64,000 bases of DNA from Chitinophagales bacterium (GTDB lineage Bacteria > Bacteroidota > Bacteroidia > Chitinophagales > Saprospiraceae). The position numbers and the translations under genes are program-made. Under the pieces are notes generated by a model that was given only the letters and a program-made list of their open reading frames with translations, was not told the DNA's origin and made no database searches. The DNA lies in assembly GCA_013299105.1 (NCBI GenBank), contig JAAFJY010000014.1:62001-126000 (forward strand), given 5' to 3'. The stretch's first letter is position 1. Every line of letters starts with the position of its first letter. This document shows positions 62,913-64,000 of this stretch, one piece after another.

Positions 62913-63724
62913 CTCAACCCCTGATGCTTAGTCATTCCGCCCATTACCAATTTCATGATCCGCACTTTACCCCACCTGGGTACAGTGCTCAGGGAATAAG
63001 TCAAAAACTTGCTCAAAAAACCTGGAAGCACTACATTTTGCCGCCCCAAAGCTTTCAAAATGGGGATACCGATTTGCGCTGGACTGGCTGCACCATTCAT
63101 GACCAAGTTAGCGCGTTGGCCAAAACCACTGCTAACCGGGCCTGGAGCGGCGGCCAGTACATCCACATTAAAGGGTTTCAGCTCATGGTACAAGCCCTCG
63201 GCCAAGGATTGCACGTAGGCTTTGGTTGCGGCATAATGAGCCGCGTTGGGTACCCCTTGAAACGATACCAGCGAGCTCATCAAAATGATGCCTCCCCGCT
63301 TGTTGGCTACAAATTTTTGGCTAAAATGGTGGGTCAAAACCAGCAATGCTTCGCAGTTTACCCTCAGCATATTGCGTTCATCCGCTAATTTTGCTCCTTG
63401 AAAACTGCCTGATGTACCAAAACCAGCAGATGCAATAAACAAACCAATCTCGATAGCTTTTACCGCCTCAATCAACACCTGCGGGCCTTCTGAATTCGAC
63501 AAATCACTTGCAACTGTGATGGTTTCGATGCCATAATTAGCGCGCAGATTATGGGCGATTTCGTCTAACTCAGCCTGTCGGCGAGCGTTCAGAACTATAT
63601 TTAGTCCCGCCTCAGCCAATCGTGTAGCAAGTTCCAAACCGATTCCCGATGATGCGCCTGTGACCAGCGTCCAAGGGCCATACTGGCTCTTTAACCTGTT
63701 TTTTTCAGTAGTGGATAAAGTCAT
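62909..63724 (-). CDS. Short-chain dehydrogenase/reductase
   Basis: A 271-residue SDR with TGASSGIG at 22-29, NARRQ, FGTSGSF in place of NNAG, LMSSLVSFQG, the YAATK motif of the active site, and AAPGPVSSGF after it. Its C-terminal extension is typical of the DltE/YqjQ-type acyl-SDR branch. The ATG at 63724 was chosen because the upstream 15 codons overlap the preceding gene and have no SDR character. It overlaps the upstream SRPBCC gene by 4 bases (ATGA), indicating translational coupling. Confidence 0.88.
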   Translation of the reverse strand: MTLSTTEKNRLKSQYGPWTLVTGASSGIGLELATRLAEAGLNIVLNARRQAELDEIAHNLRANYGIETITVASDLSNSEGPQVLIEAVKAIEIGLFIASAGFGTSGSFQGAKLADERNMLRVNCEALLVLTHHFSQKFVANKRGGIILMSSLVSFQGVPNAAHYAATKAYVQSLAEGLYHELKPFNVDVLAAAPGPVSSGFGQRANLVMNGAASPAQIGIPILKALGRQNVVLPGFLSKFLTYSLSTVPRWGKVRIMKLVMGGMTKHQGLS

Positions 63725-64000
63725 AATCCTTGTTTTGTTTCTGCTTTTTTCTTCAATTCGGATAACCAAAGGTCATGCAAGCGTTTTAGTTTTTTGGGCT
63801 GAAATAGCTTTTCAAAAAAAGTCAGCCAGCCATTTTGCGATTCATCAGTGATGACCCTGCAAGTTTGCCCCATTGGAATGATGAGCCAGGCGTGGTAGCC
63901 CTGGATTTGCTTTCGGTTTGATTCCCAACTCAGTCTTTCATTGGGTTTGAATTCTCGAATCGTGGATTCAAAGTCGAGGTTCATCGTATTCCAGGTGAAT
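63721..64000 (-). CDS. SRPBCC (START/polyketide cyclase-like) domain protein, partial
   Basis: The gene enters from beyond the right window edge; the frame is open through 64000 (FTWNTMNLDFESTIREF..). The visible C-terminal part of about 92 residues has the SRPBCC pattern: a strand with FKPNERLSWESN, a strand ending YHAWLIIP, then TCRVITDESQNGWL and a long C-terminal helix (LHDLWLSELKKKAE). Such proteins bind hydrophobic ligands in a helix-grip cavity. It is coupled to the downstream SDR by an ATGA overlap. The ATG at 63984 is probably internal. Confidence 0.75.
   Translation of the reverse strand, partial: FTWNTMNLDFESTIREFKPNERLSWESNRKQIQGYHAWLIIPMGQTCRVITDESQNGWLTFFEKLFQPKKLKRLHDLWLSELKKKAETKQGL

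Overview
The window is a Bacteroidota chromosome segment, most likely from a filamentous or gliding Saprospiria-type organism (Haliscomenobacter/Lewinella-like). The taxonomic call is an inference. It rests on type IX secretion (T9SS) type A sorting domains, SprB-type repeats, a GldJ lipoprotein, TAnnTTTG-type promoter elements and a XisH/XisI pair. I saw no rRNA, tRNA, CRISPR array or transposase.

Layout. 1-4664: the tail of a beta-lactamase-family serine hydrolase and a patatin-like lipase, set between two inverted copies of a dispersed intergenic repeat, then an AT-rich leader. 4665-43223: a 38.6-kb tandem array of three toxin-immunity units. 43501-50680 (minus strand): murF, a small ABM-domain protein, gldJ, a GH78-type glycosidase and recF. 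50840-51582: xisH-xisI. 51891-55765 (minus strand): DJ-1/PfpI protein, ROK kinase, SDR and Gfo/Idh/MocA oxidoreductase. 55980-62793: DgkA-like kinase, Uma2 protein, GNAT acetyltransferase, a DUF6807-ThuA fusion and two Gfo/Idh/MocA proteins. 62909-64000 (minus strand): an SDR and an SRPBCC-fold protein that runs off the window.

The array is the main find. Each unit reads: SprB-like repeat protein with a C-terminal nuclease-like toxin tip, immunity-like gene, two small outer-membrane beta-barrel-like proteins, a large Cys-rich beta-propeller protein ending in a type A T9SS sorting domain, then a strong intrinsic terminator. Only unit 1 has a complete toxin gene, with a signal peptide and about ten extra N-terminal repeats. 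Units 2 and 3 begin abruptly inside the toxin gene, at the same base of a roughly 657-661 bp block that is nearly identical and in frame in all three. They have no signal peptide and no convincing start codon. The arrangement resembles orphan cdiA-CT/cdiI and rhs-CT arrays: one expression locus plus two stored, probably silent tips that recombination in the shared block could bring into use. Unlike those systems, each stored unit also carries its own barrel proteins and T9SS-sorted partner. Barrel type and partner type co-vary: units 1 and 3 are alike, unit 2 differs. The sorting-domain DNA is nearly identical in all three units although the rest of the partner proteins has diverged.

The three tips differ. 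Tips 1 and 2 carry PD-(D/E)xK-like motifs. Tip 3 with its neighbour resembles a CdiA tRNase/CdiI pair. The toxin proteins lack a recognisable T9SS C-terminal domain, while their neighbours carry one, which raises the question of how the toxins are exported. gldJ, coding for a T9SS/gliding component, lies 2.2 kb downstream. All functions are read from sequence patterns; no database search was run.
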